Of a DNA stretch of 64,000 bases, positions 1-7,357 are shown one piece after another. The DNA is from Candidatus Electrothrix communis. Lineage in GTDB: Bacteria; Desulfobacterota; Desulfobulbia; Desulfobulbales; Desulfobulbaceae. The notes under the pieces were generated by a model. It worked only from the letters and a program-made list of their open reading frames with translations. It ran no database searches and was not told the DNA's origin. Location of the stretch: assembly GCA_030644725.1 (NCBI GenBank), contig CP130629.1, positions 4,603,501 through 4,667,500 on the forward strand, given 5' to 3'. Made by a program: the position numbers and the translations under genes. Position 1 is the stretch's first letter. Each line of letters starts with the position of its first letter.

Positions 1-573
1 CATTCTTCCCGGCTGGAGCAGGAACTGCTTGCCGCCCTTGATCGGGAAGATAGGTATTTGGACCCGGATTGGCTGACTGTCAGTGTGCATGTTCTGAGTG
101 AAGTGCATAAGCATTGTTCGACCAAGGCGGTGAAAAGGGCGTTCTGTTCCGTATTGACGCACCAAGCTGTTTTGTTGCATAATGAAGGGGCAATTGATGG
201 GAAAGGTCTGCTTACCTCCATGGAAAAGGCGGTTAGCCTGAACCCGGATGATGAATTCGCCTGCATGACCTGTGATGATGCCCGAATGGATGCGGAGATC
301 CTTGCTCTGCACCAGACTATGAGTGCTGGCAAGCTGGCTAAGGCTTCCCGGATTGCGAAAAAGAGTTCGTACCAGGGAGTGGAGAATCAGTTTTTTATCT
401 TTGTTGCTCAGATTCTTGAACAGGTTGAAGCTGGCGATTATCCAGATCATACGTCAGCTTTTTTTATGGTACGGCAGCTGCTGGAGGGCGCTCTGCAGGT
501 TGATCCTGAGCACCGAATGGTGCAGGAGATTGCTTGGCTCCTGGATGAGTTGGAAGAACGATTAGATAGTTAG
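1..573 (+). CDS. TPR-like/helical protein at the head of a chaperone-type cluster, 5' partial
   Basis: The frame is open from base 1, so the true start lies before the window; a TTG at 58 is only the first start-like codon inside it. What is visible is about 190 residues, acidic, without membrane segments, and rich in helix-forming repeats with the alternating A/L/Y pattern of TPR-like solenoids (for example around residues 60-80 and 140-170 of the visible part). I do not recognise the family. The next two genes follow within 11-12 bases and encode a degenerate J-domain protein and a GrpE-like protein, so this is probably an accessory protein of a DnaK/HscC-type Hsp70 encoded upstream. Function inferred from context only. 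Confidence 0.7.
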   Translation, partial: HSSRLEQELLAALDREDRYLDPDWLTVSVHVLSEVHKHCSTKAVKRAFCSVLTHQAVLLHNEGAIDGKGLLTSMEKAVSLNPDDEFACMTCDDARMDAEILALHQTMSAGKLAKASRIAKKSSYQGVENQFFIFVAQILEQVEAGDYPDHTSAFFMVRQLLEGALQVDPEHRMVQEIAWLLDELEERLDS

Positions 574-584
574 ATAGAGGCCCT

Positions 585-872
585 ATGAATCCCTACAGGC
601 TCTTGAATATCACCCCAGAGGCCACTCCTCGTGAGATTGTCCAGGCTTCAGCCTTGGCCTTGCGGGAAAATAAGCATTCTGCCCGTGATATTGCTGAAGC
701 GAGAAAACAGCTTATGAATCCTGCGACTAAGTTCATCCTTGATTTCATCCACACCGTTGATCTTGAGCCGCTGCTTGATGATGTAAGAAAGGGCTTAGGG
801 GGATTGAAGGGGGACGAAACCGTCCGGTTGGAACGATTGGATATTTTTGGACAAACAGGACAAGTAGGGTAA
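585..872 (+). CDS. Degenerate J-domain-like small protein
   Basis: 95 residues. The N-terminal half begins NPYRLLNITPEATPREI, which matches the opening of helix I and II of DnaJ J-domains, and continues with a run resembling helix III. The HPD tripeptide that stimulates Hsp70 ATPase is absent: the corresponding loop reads RENKHS. The C-terminal third (LLDDVRKGLGGLKGDE onward) is not a known domain to me. The gene sits 11 bases after the preceding stop with a GAGG ribosome site, and 12 bases before a GrpE-like gene. Expected role: a J-like co-factor or scaffold of a specialised Hsp70, perhaps without ATPase stimulation. Family assignment is by fold-like pattern, not certain. Confidence 0.65.
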   Translation: MNPYRLLNITPEATPREIVQASALALRENKHSARDIAEARKQLMNPATKFILDFIHTVDLEPLLDDVRKGLGGLKGDETVRLERLDIFGQTGQVG

Positions 873-884
873 ATAGGTGTAACC

Positions 885-1406
885 ATGCCGGAGACGGGAG
901 AACAGATAGCCCCGGATGCGTTATTACGGGAAAAACTGATCGGGTTTCAGCGGGAAATTGCTGAGCTGAAGCAAAGCAACAGGGAGCTGGAAGAAGCAGC
1001 AGAACAGCAGGAACAGGCGTTGCTGCTCGGCCTTTTTGAGGTCTTGGATGCCTTTGATAATCTGGAGAAAAATATTCAGGGTAAAGAAGGAATTTTGGAT
1101 AAGACCGAGCAACGTTTTGTCAAAAGCACCCGTGCGATTCAGCGAAAAATTCTGCGCCTGCTCCGGTCCCGTCATGTAGAACCGTTGGAGTTCCCGGAAA
1201 ACAAGGCCCGGATAAAGCAGTGTAAAATCATTGCCACCCAAAATGATCCGGCTCTGGAAAACGAAGAGATTATTTCAGTGGAGAAAAAAGGGTATATGGA
1301 TACCGAGCGTAAGACGGTCCTCCGTAAGGCCGAGGTGGTGACGGTGTGCAATGACAGTCCGCCGATGATCTCTGCTTATTTGTCCCAGAATCGCAAGAGC
1401 TCCTGA
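885..1406 (+). CDS. GrpE-like nucleotide exchange factor
   Basis: 173 residues. An N-terminal charged coiled coil (about residues 15-55) is followed by the GrpE core: a helix with [15 protein letters not shown], then a head domain ending in [28 protein letters not shown], closely matching the GrpE C-terminal signature in which a KGY is followed by a basic stretch and a final hydrophobic strand. GrpE proteins are the exchange factors of Hsp70 chaperones in the cytoplasm. Because it lies with a degenerate J protein and not with dnaK/dnaJ, it is more likely the partner of a second, specialised Hsp70 than the housekeeping grpE. Its last 31 bases overlap the end of rph on the opposite strand. Confidence 0.75.
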   Translation: MPETGEQIAPDALLREKLIGFQREIAELKQSNRELEEAAEQQEQALLLGLFEVLDAFDNLEKNIQGKEGILDKTEQRFVKSTRAIQRKILRLLRSRHVEPLEFPENKARIKQCKIIATQNDPALENEEIISVEKKGYMDTERKTVLRKAEVVTVCNDSPPMISAYLSQNRKSS

Positions 1407-2077
1407 ACCCCCTTCCAGGCCAGTCCAGCCATGTCCGTAAACTGCTCCGGGGCAAAGGGCTGACCTTCAGCCGTTGCCTGGGCCTCGATCCAACGACCAT
1501 CTGCCGCCATGATGAAATTGGTGTCCACCTCGGCAGAAGAATCCTCTTCATAATCCAGATCCAGAATCGCCTTCCCGCCAACGATACCAGCACTAACCGC
1601 CGCAATGGGCAGGATGTCCGGTAGGGCCGCGATCTTTTCTTCCTTTACCATTTTTTGTAAGGCCATGCGCAGGGCCAGTCCAGCACCGGTGATGGACGCG
1701 CAACGGGTGCCGCCGTCGGCATTGATGACATCGCAATCTACCCGCAGGGTATACCCTCCCAGGGTTTTCAGGTCCACCATCATCCGCAGGGAACGACCGA
1801 TCAGGCGTTGAATTTCATAGGTCCGTCCTGTCCTGCCGGAAGCCGCTTCCCGTCTGCCTCGGCTATGGGTGGCGCAGGGCAGCATGCCGTATTCCGCTGT
1901 GATCCAGCCCTGACCAGAATTCTTGAGAAAGGGCGGGACCTTGTCTTCCACAGAGACCCCGCAAAGGACGTGGGTGTTGCCCATGCGGATCAAGACAGAG
2001 CCGTCAGCGTGGAGTTGGGTACCGTATTCAACGGTTATCGGGCGCAATTCATCGACTGCGCGATTATTATTTCGCAT
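1376..2077 (-). CDS. rph: Ribonuclease PH
   Basis: 233 residues, normal length for RNase PH (about 238). It trims 3' ends of tRNA precursors by phosphorolysis. Family landmarks are clear: [17 protein letters not shown] at the N terminus, [15 protein letters not shown] in the phosphate/RNA binding region (about residues 84-100), and the conserved [15 protein letters not shown] block with its acidic metal-binding neighbourhood (about 118-132). It is transcribed leftwards 68 bases downstream of ddl, probably as part of the same transcript. Its 3' end overlaps the convergent GrpE-like gene by 31 bases. Confidence 0.95.
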   Translation of the reverse strand: MRNNNRAVDELRPITVEYGTQLHADGSVLIRMGNTHVLCGVSVEDKVPPFLKNSGQGWITAEYGMLPCATHSRGRREAASGRTGRTYEIQRLIGRSLRMMVDLKTLGGYTLRVDCDVINADGGTRCASITGAGLALRMALQKMVKEEKIAALPDILPIAAVSAGIVGGKAILDLDYEEDSSAEVDTNFIMAADGRWIEAQATAEGQPFAPEQFTDMAGLAWKGVQELLRFWDK

Positions 2078-2145
2078 GGGTTTTTAAGGTGTTGGTTAGA
2101 ATATATTTATATGGAAAAGAAGGATTCTGTGAAATTCGGTGAATT

Positions 2146-3072
2146 TTACTCCATGGCTAAGGCAATAAGCCGATCCAACAGGGCCGAGAAGTCGAGCCCG
2201 GCCTGGGCTGCCGCTTGGGGCAGGAGGCTGGTTGGGGTCATGCCGGGAATGGTATTGGTTTCCAGGAGAAAGATTTCATCGTCTCGGATGATCATGTCGG
2301 TGCGGCTGTAGCCCCGCAGCTGCAAGGCCTGATGTGCTTTCAGTCCGTACTGCTGCGCCTTATCGCGGATGCTGTCGTCCACCTCTGCTGGGCAGACTTC
2401 GCGGGTGGCACCGGGCTGGTACTTGGCCTCGTAATCAAAGAACGCGTATTTCGCGTCCGGGATGACCTCCACCAGGGGCAGGGGCATTAATTCTTCATTG
2501 CCGATCACGCCCACGGTGATTTCTCGGCCTTGGATAAACTCTTCCACCATGACCTGGTTGTCGTGCTCAAAGGCGGTAGCCAGGGCAGGGGCAAGCTGCT
2601 CCGCTTCACGGACAATGGACATACCCAGAGAGGAGCCTTGGCGGATGGGTTTGACCACCACAGGCAGGGTGAGTTTGGCCAGCAGCGGGGTGGAATCGGC
2701 GATATGCTCTTTACTTGCCATTTCCCAGGCTGCAATTGGCAGGCCCTGGAGGCGGTATATGATTTTGGCCAGGTTTTTATCCATTGCCAGGGCACTGCCT
2801 AAGACACCAGCTCCTTGGTAGGGGATGCCCAGTAATTCCAGCATGCCCTGGACAGTGCCATCCTCGCCGTGGATGCCGTGCAGGAGGATGAAGGCTACGT
2901 CCAGCTGATCCGCATCAGCGGCTAGGCGGGCCAGGTCGATGGCTGGATCGTAGCGCACAACCTCATATTTGTCTTTATTCAGGGCCTGTTCTACTCCGGC
3001 GGCGCCTTTCAGGGAGACCTCGCGTTCGCCGGAGGTGCCTCCGGCGATCAGGGCCAGTCGTATTTTGTTCAT
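2146..3072 (-). CDS. ddl: D-alanine--D-alanine ligase
   Basis: 308 residues, usual length. It joins two D-alanines with ATP in the cytoplasm for peptidoglycan precursors. The N-terminal Rossmann-like part has AGGTSGEREVSLKGA (residues 10-24, the Ddl signature with the Glu that orients the first D-Ala) and LHGIHGEDGTVQGMLELLG; the ATP-grasp part has VVKPIRQGSSLGM (about 140-152) and the metal/phosphate region LLETNTIPGMTPTSLLPQ near the C terminus. rph follows on the same strand. No other mur/fts genes are adjacent, so this is not the dcw cluster. Confidence 0.96.
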   Translation of the reverse strand: MNKIRLALIAGGTSGEREVSLKGAAGVEQALNKDKYEVVRYDPAIDLARLAADADQLDVAFILLHGIHGEDGTVQGMLELLGIPYQGAGVLGSALAMDKNLAKIIYRLQGLPIAAWEMASKEHIADSTPLLAKLTLPVVVKPIRQGSSLGMSIVREAEQLAPALATAFEHDNQVMVEEFIQGREITVGVIGNEELMPLPLVEVIPDAKYAFFDYEAKYQPGATREVCPAEVDDSIRDKAQQYGLKAHQALQLRGYSRTDMIIRDDEIFLLETNTIPGMTPTSLLPQAAAQAGLDFSALLDRLIALAME

Positions 3073-3145
3073 GGTGTTATTTAATGTTTTTGGTGAGCTG
3101 AGGGCTTTTTAGACGGGCGTTGTTACTTCTAGCTCTTTTTTTTCT

Positions 3146-3451
3146 TCAATCGATAAATACCATTTCAATTTTATTGTCTATGCTCTTTAGCTTAAATGCT
3201 TCTATTCTTATTTTGGCATTAATTTCGTCAAACATGCCAACAGCTTTACTCCTATATACAATTTTATCTCCCCATTTGATTATTATTTCGCTTTCATGTC
3301 CTGTGTCTCTATCTTTGGCGATGGACGCACAAATCTTTTTATATTTCTCAGGTAATTTATGCAAATCAAAGGGGTGCTCAAATAGATTCGTCTCTATAAG
3401 TATTGGACCACGAGGCGTGTCATTAGGATCTAATTCAGGTTTATCAATCAT
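3146..3451 (-). CDS. Hypothetical small protein upstream of ddl
   Basis: 101 residues, soluble and charged, beginning MIDKPELDPNDTPRGPI and ending KIEMVFID. It has no signal peptide and no family I recognise. The ATG has only a weak ribosome site. I chose this strand because the competing plus-strand frame over the same bases translates to an improbable leucine/isoleucine/serine-rich string typical of antisense shadow, whereas this product has normal composition. It lies 73 bases upstream of ddl in the same direction. The local A+T content is higher than ddl, hinting at a different origin. Confidence 0.45.
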   Translation of the reverse strand: MIDKPELDPNDTPRGPILIETNLFEHPFDLHKLPEKYKKICASIAKDRDTGHESEIIIKWGDKIVYRSKAVGMFDEINAKIRIEAFKLKSIDNKIEMVFID

Positions 3452-3944
3452 TTTATTGCTATCTAACAGGATATTAAAAGGTCAAACATGGAAAGCAGGG
3501 TCATTATTTTGTCTAAACCAAGTTATAACCATCTTGAATGAAAAGTAAACAAGAAACAGCAGTTGACAGGGCAAGATGTGCTTACCCCGGTATCACAGGC
3601 CAAAATCAAAGCTCATAGGTATTGGATAACAACAAATACTGCCTAAAAATTATACATATGAAGATGTCACGGGGTTCGGGTCCCGGAGTCAAGGCGGAGT
3701 TACAGGCTCTTAAAGGGGAGCGAGTCTGGCCCGCTCATGCCGTAAACCTGAAAAAATGACTCCTGCTGGTATCGTGGGATAAAATCGGAGGGCGGGGCAG
3801 GGGAGGCCATAGGCTCAAATCTCAAAGCCAACCAGGGGATACAAGGTTCGAATTTGAGGGCTAAGGCAAAAAAAGAGGGGTTATGCGTTACGCACACATC
3901 TGGCAGGCCACAGGCCTTTCAGCTCTGAAATATTTAAGGTCTCG
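3452..3944. other. Intergenic stretch without a convincing gene
   Basis: About 490 bases. It holds only short frames; a 65-residue minus-strand frame at 3700-3897 has proline-rich, low-quality composition and no ribosome site I would trust. A short imperfect palindrome (CAGGCCACAGGCCTTTCAG, near 3903-3921) is visible. No tRNA or known riboswitch was recognised. Confidence 0.5.
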
Positions 3945-4229
3945 TTATGAAGAGACAAGTAGCTTGTTTGACTTTTTAACTAAATTGTAAAAGTCACATT
4001 TGTTGCATTCTGCGGTTTCTGCCTCGAAATTTTTTGAATCCTCCATTCCGCAAGAAAAAGCACCATGAAAAACCCAACAGCAACGCCCGCCATTTTTGCC
4101 ATTATGGACACCGTTCAGGCGATCATAGATAGATACAGGGCATACTCCAAGTTCAAAGGCATTTATTCCGTTGGGCTCTCTACCGCAATTTTTAAATTCC
4201 CAACAATTTATAGTGCGTTCATTCGTCAT
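3945..4229 (-). CDS. Two-CW domain cysteine-motif protein
   Basis: 94 residues with eight cysteines in the arrangement INCWEFKNCGREPNG, a CP pair (GVCPVSI), NGGRCCWVFHG with a following FSCG, and a final CNKCDFYNLV. This is the two-CW pattern: two CW dipeptides and paired cysteines likely to bind a metal or form disulfides. Such small proteins and domains are common in Desulfobacterota, often beside or fused to sensor proteins; the biochemical role is not established. A clear paralogue sits at 51534-51812. No signal peptide is present. The predicted start ATG follows directly on an A/T-rich region and overlaps a doubtful upstream frame. Confidence 0.8.
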   Translation of the reverse strand: MTNERTINCWEFKNCGREPNGINAFELGVCPVSIYDRLNGVHNGKNGGRCCWVFHGAFSCGMEDSKNFEAETAECNKCDFYNLVKKSNKLLVSS

Positions 4230-5091
4230 TTATAACCTCAATGATCAATATGATCTGCTTGGAAAAAAATTCACGTTTAACGCTGGACACGACACCGAAA
4301 AAGGGTATGTGTATATAATTACCGTGTTTTTTTAGGGAGATAAGAAAGGTGATCTTGTAAAAAGTCAGAAGATGGGAATGCTCTAGCGGTAATTCAATGA
4401 ATTGCGGGGTGAATTTCCGGAAATTTGGACTTTTCACGAAACCATCAAATAACAGAGGGAAAAATAATACCTTCTATTCATAAAGCAGTAATTATGCCAT
4501 GATTATGTAATAAACATTTTTTTATTTTTTTTGTCATTGTATCTTGTCGTAATAAAAGTAAAATACCATCAGTGTTACCGTTGGGACATTTTTGTAGTGA
4601 TGTTTTTCGTCGTCCTTTAATCTGGGTAGCTGTTACCCGTTGAGTAATAATAATTGGGTAAAATGTTGCCATTTTTTAGCGGGTGCCGAGCAACGGCCCT
4701 TGGGCGGAGAAAACGAACAAGGAAGTTTTTTTTAGGTGTTTCAGGGGGAGCAAGGCAAGCCCAAGGCTCTTGTAGAGAGGTGCGATATTTGAGTGCTGAG
4801 GGGGAGCGGGAACTGCGCAGAGGGTCGCATACTCTTTCTGTCCCGAATTCCCCATCGATCGCCTTTTTTCCTCGTGTCAAAGAACAAAAAATCCTGTTTG
4901 ACAAAAGCTCACTTTTCTCTTAAAGATTAAGAGCTGTTTATCCGTGAAGGATACAGATTTCTCCCCACCGACGGACTCATTAAGCACAAGGCCTGCCATA
5001 AGGGGTACGCATGACCTTCACGTCATAGACTTGTAGTCAGGCAGTTTTATTTTTCTGAAATATGTAAACAACAACCGACGGAACACGTGAT
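4230..5091. other. Long intergenic region, no supported gene
   Basis: About 860 bases. The first half is A/T-rich; the second half (about 4660-4930) is more G+C-rich and open on both strands (about 90 residues each way), but both translations look non-protein-like, with many arginines, prolines and serines and no ribosome site. This part may hold a structured RNA or a decayed element: GTGCGATAT near 4780 and GGTCGCATAC near 4824 can pair over a short stem. I could not match it to any RNA family. Confidence 0.4.
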
Positions 5092-5667
5092 ATGAAATAC
5101 CTTGCTCTCCCCCTGATTTTAATGTTCCTCCTTTTTTCAGGCTGTGACCTGCTGGATGATGACGATGATGACTCCAGCGATGGAGGGACAGAAGTCGTAG
5201 CAACAAATGGCTCTTCTGCCACAGCGACAACAACCTCATCCACTGTCGTGCTGGAGGCATTCTCTGATTTCAGTTGCTCCAGCGGCTGGACAAATCGTGA
5301 CGGAGCTCTGGGGTTGTCTCCTCATTCAGGAAGCGGTACCTGTCAGGCAACCTTTCCTGGCGCTGTTGGTAATTATAATGTCACCATCACCGTTCAGACT
5401 GAATTTGACGGGACTTCCCCTTATGCGTTGTATATTAACGATGCTGGTGCTGCCTCGGGCTCTTATCCGCTGGCACCCGGTTGCGGGAGTGACTGTCATC
5501 CCGACGATTGGCGGAGCCAATGCCCTGATCGGAATGTAAATATCGATGCAGGCAACCACAAGGTTTCCACCGGAGACGTTATTAAATTCTACGGTGCAGA
5601 AGACTGGAACTGCGGTGACCACGGCGCATATGCCAAATGGCATAAAATTACCTTTACGCGTATCTAA
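5092..5667 (+). CDS. Lipoprotein with acidic linker, unknown function
   Basis: 191 residues. A signal peptide ends in the lipobox LLFSGC (Cys18), so the mature protein should be lipid-anchored. Immediately after comes LLDDDDDDSSDGG, a string of six aspartates, then a Thr/Ser-rich spacer and a globular part of about 140 residues with eight further cysteines, probably disulfide-bonded. Aspartates near the lipidated Cys can act as inner-membrane retention signals in enterobacteria; whether that holds here is unknown. The globular part (for example FDGTSPYALYINDAGAASGS and HGAYAKWHKITFTRI) looks like a beta-sandwich binding domain. The next gene starts 13 bases on, so the two are probably cotranscribed. 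Confidence 0.75.
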   Translation: MKYLALPLILMFLLFSGCDLLDDDDDDSSDGGTEVVATNGSSATATTTSSTVVLEAFSDFSCSSGWTNRDGALGLSPHSGSGTCQATFPGAVGNYNVTITVQTEFDGTSPYALYINDAGAASGSYPLAPGCGSDCHPDDWRSQCPDRNVNIDAGNHKVSTGDVIKFYGAEDWNCGDHGAYAKWHKITFTRI

Positions 5668-5680
5668 GTATTCTTCAGTT

Positions 5681-6130
5681 ATGGATTGGAAAACGGGCGG
5701 GCTGCTCAGGCTCGCCTTTGTTTATCTCCTCATTGCAGGACCGGCATTCGCCTCGTCCTCTGATTTCGCCTCTGTCCATAGCGGGCTATATAAGGATAAA
5801 ACCTTTGCCAAGGCGATCACTGCTTTTACTCCGTATGAAAAAATTTACCTGCTGGTAGAGTTCCAACAGCTGCAACCGGGAAAATTCACTCTGACAACAG
5901 ATTGGCTGACCCCTTGGGGCAAGCTGGAGCATCAAAGCAATTATTCTTTTGAGATTACCGAGCGTACACCGACCTGGAAGGTTTATTCTTGGCTTAATCT
6001 CTGGAAGAACGGTCCGGTGAAGCGTTTACTGACTGGTGAGGATTTTAAAAAAGAATTTTACGGAGATTGGACGGTCCGGCTCTTTCTCAACGGCAAACAA
6101 ATCCATAGCCAGAGCTTTGATGTGCAGTAA
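5681..6130 (+). CDS. Secreted protein of unknown function
   Basis: 149 residues from the ATG at 5681, 13 bases after the lipoprotein stop; longer in-frame starts would lie inside that gene and lack a signal. The first 27 residues form a signal peptide ending near GPAFASSSD. The mature part has alternating hydrophobic/polar strands (KFTLTTDWLTPWGKLEHQS, DWTVRLFLNGKQIHSQSF) consistent with an immunoglobulin-like or beta-sandwich fold. I do not recognise the family. Probably exported to the periplasm and functionally linked to the lipoprotein before it. Confidence 0.7.
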   Translation: MDWKTGGLLRLAFVYLLIAGPAFASSSDFASVHSGLYKDKTFAKAITAFTPYEKIYLLVEFQQLQPGKFTLTTDWLTPWGKLEHQSNYSFEITERTPTWKVYSWLNLWKNGPVKRLLTGEDFKKEFYGDWTVRLFLNGKQIHSQSFDVQ

Positions 6131-6172
6131 GGAATGTAACAAGAAAATATCTTACCCCTTATGCCGGGCACC

Positions 6173-6233
6173 GTAGGGGCGAATCCCTGTGTTCGCCCTT
6201 GCATACCGGGCAGGCACAGGGACCTGCCCCTAC
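6173..6233 (+). repeat. 61-bp palindromic repeat, copy 1
   Basis: The element starts with GTAGGGG and ends with CCCCTAC as terminal inverted repeats. Inside are two small hairpins, one formed by GGGCGAA/TTCGCCC and one by GGGCAGG/CCTGCCC. A second copy of identical length lies in the opposite orientation at 7234-7294, so the pair frames the SAM hydrolase gene. Similarity continues outside the core on one side (AACAAGAAA and CTTACCC motifs at 6138-6158, matched near 7333-7354). Typical of small non-autonomous, REP-like or MITE-like elements. Confidence 0.8.
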
Positions 6234-6331
6234 GATATATACCGAAAACGGGGAGCTTATTTTTTGGAAAATCCCTAAGCTCTCGCCATGATTCCCCTCT
6301 CTTTCCTTTTTTCGCAAGGCAGAAATATTTC

Positions 6332-7204
6332 ATGCAGCCATCCGGCATCATAAGTCTGATAACTGATTTCGGCCTGATTGATCCCTATGTCGGCCAGATG
6401 AAGGGGGCCATTCTCCGCCGCACCCCTGGTGTCCAGCTGGTGGATCTCAGTCACGAAATCCCGAGGCAGGATATTACAGGGGCCGCCATTGCCCTGCACA
6501 GCAGTTATGCTTTTTTCTCGCCGGGGACGGTGCATCTGGTTGTTGTTGATCCCGGAGTGGGCAGTCAGCGGAGGATGCTGGCTGCTACGGGCGATGAGCA
6601 GATCTTTGTGGTCCCGGATAATGGGATTTTATCCCTGCTTCTACAGGATCGGATTATCACCAGGGTATATCAAATTGAAAAAAAGGAGCTCTTTGCCGAT
6701 ACGGTCAGTCCCACCTTTCACGGACGGGATATCATGGGGCCGGTGGCGGCTGCCTTGGCAGGAGGGCTCGACCCGGTAGCTGTGGGACCAGAGGTTTCGC
6801 TTGTCTCCTGTGTGTGCCTCGATCTGCCTGGAGCTCATGTTTCAGAGAAGAGGATTACAGGGCAGGTTCTCCAGGTTGATCATTTTGGTAATATTCGGAC
6901 AACAATCCGCAGCACGGATTTGGAGCACCTGAAGTATTTGAAGTATCTGAAGCCTGAGGGTGCAGGCGGATCGCAACGTCATCAGGTGCAGGTGAACGAG
7001 CAGCTCGTTATCCAGAGCATCAGTACCACCTATGCTGAGGCTGAGCCGGGGGAGCTGGTTGCCCTGATCGACAGTGCCGGTTATCTTGAGATTGCGGTGA
7101 ATAGGGGGAGCGCGGCAGAACTGACCCGATGCCGCATCGGAGATCCTGTTCAGGTTGACTGCTGGCCGGAAAGAAAAAAGAACAAGGCGGCGGAGCGGTC
7201 TTAG
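6332..7204 (+). CDS. SAM hydroxide adenosyltransferase (SAM hydrolase, DUF62 family)
   Basis: 290 residues from ATG 6332; an upstream extension of the frame would read through the palindromic repeat and is not protein-like. The family hydrolyses S-adenosylmethionine to adenosine and methionine using an activated water/hydroxide. Signature elements: ITDFGLIDPYVGQMKG near the N terminus, VVDPGVGS (about residues 69-76), PDNGILS (about 95-101) and HGRDIMGP. The C-terminal beta-barrel half ends with a lysine-rich tail. A short repeated LKYLKYLK stretch occurs at about residue 206. It stands alone between inverted repeats; no partner gene is evident. Confidence 0.92.
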   Translation: MQPSGIISLITDFGLIDPYVGQMKGAILRRTPGVQLVDLSHEIPRQDITGAAIALHSSYAFFSPGTVHLVVVDPGVGSQRRMLAATGDEQIFVVPDNGILSLLLQDRIITRVYQIEKKELFADTVSPTFHGRDIMGPVAAALAGGLDPVAVGPEVSLVSCVCLDLPGAHVSEKRITGQVLQVDHFGNIRTTIRSTDLEHLKYLKYLKPEGAGGSQRHQVQVNEQLVIQSISTTYAEAEPGELVALIDSAGYLEIAVNRGSAAELTRCRIGDPVQVDCWPERKKNKAAERS

Positions 7205-7233
7205 GAATCTCCGAAAAATAAATTTACCCATTT

Positions 7234-7294
7234 GTAGGGGCAGACCTGCGTGTCTGCCCGGCATAACAGGGCGAACACACAGGTTCGCCCCTAC
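7234..7294 (-). repeat. 61-bp palindromic repeat, copy 2 (inverted)
   Basis: Reverse complement of the 6173-6233 element with about a dozen differences, including compensating changes in the second hairpin (GGGCAGAC/GTCTGCCC here, GGGCAGG/CCTGCCC there). The shared outer motif extends to about 7358, directly at the end of the DEAD-box helicase gene. A related shorter palindrome (GGGCGTTTTGCGAAACGCCC) occurs at 29301-29320. Confidence 0.8.
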
Positions 7295-7357
7295 GGCACC
7301 CTGCATACTAAAGATGAAGGGGTAGGTATGATGGGTAAGTTATTTCTTGTTACTACC

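Noticed and set aside
3120-3548. 142-codon plus-strand frame, very hydrophobic
   Set aside because: Composition is an antisense artefact of the minus-strand 101-residue protein; no ribosome site.
4617-4923. Frames of about 90 codons on both strands
   Set aside because: Both translations look non-protein-like and neither has a ribosome site; the bases may be a decayed element or structured RNA.
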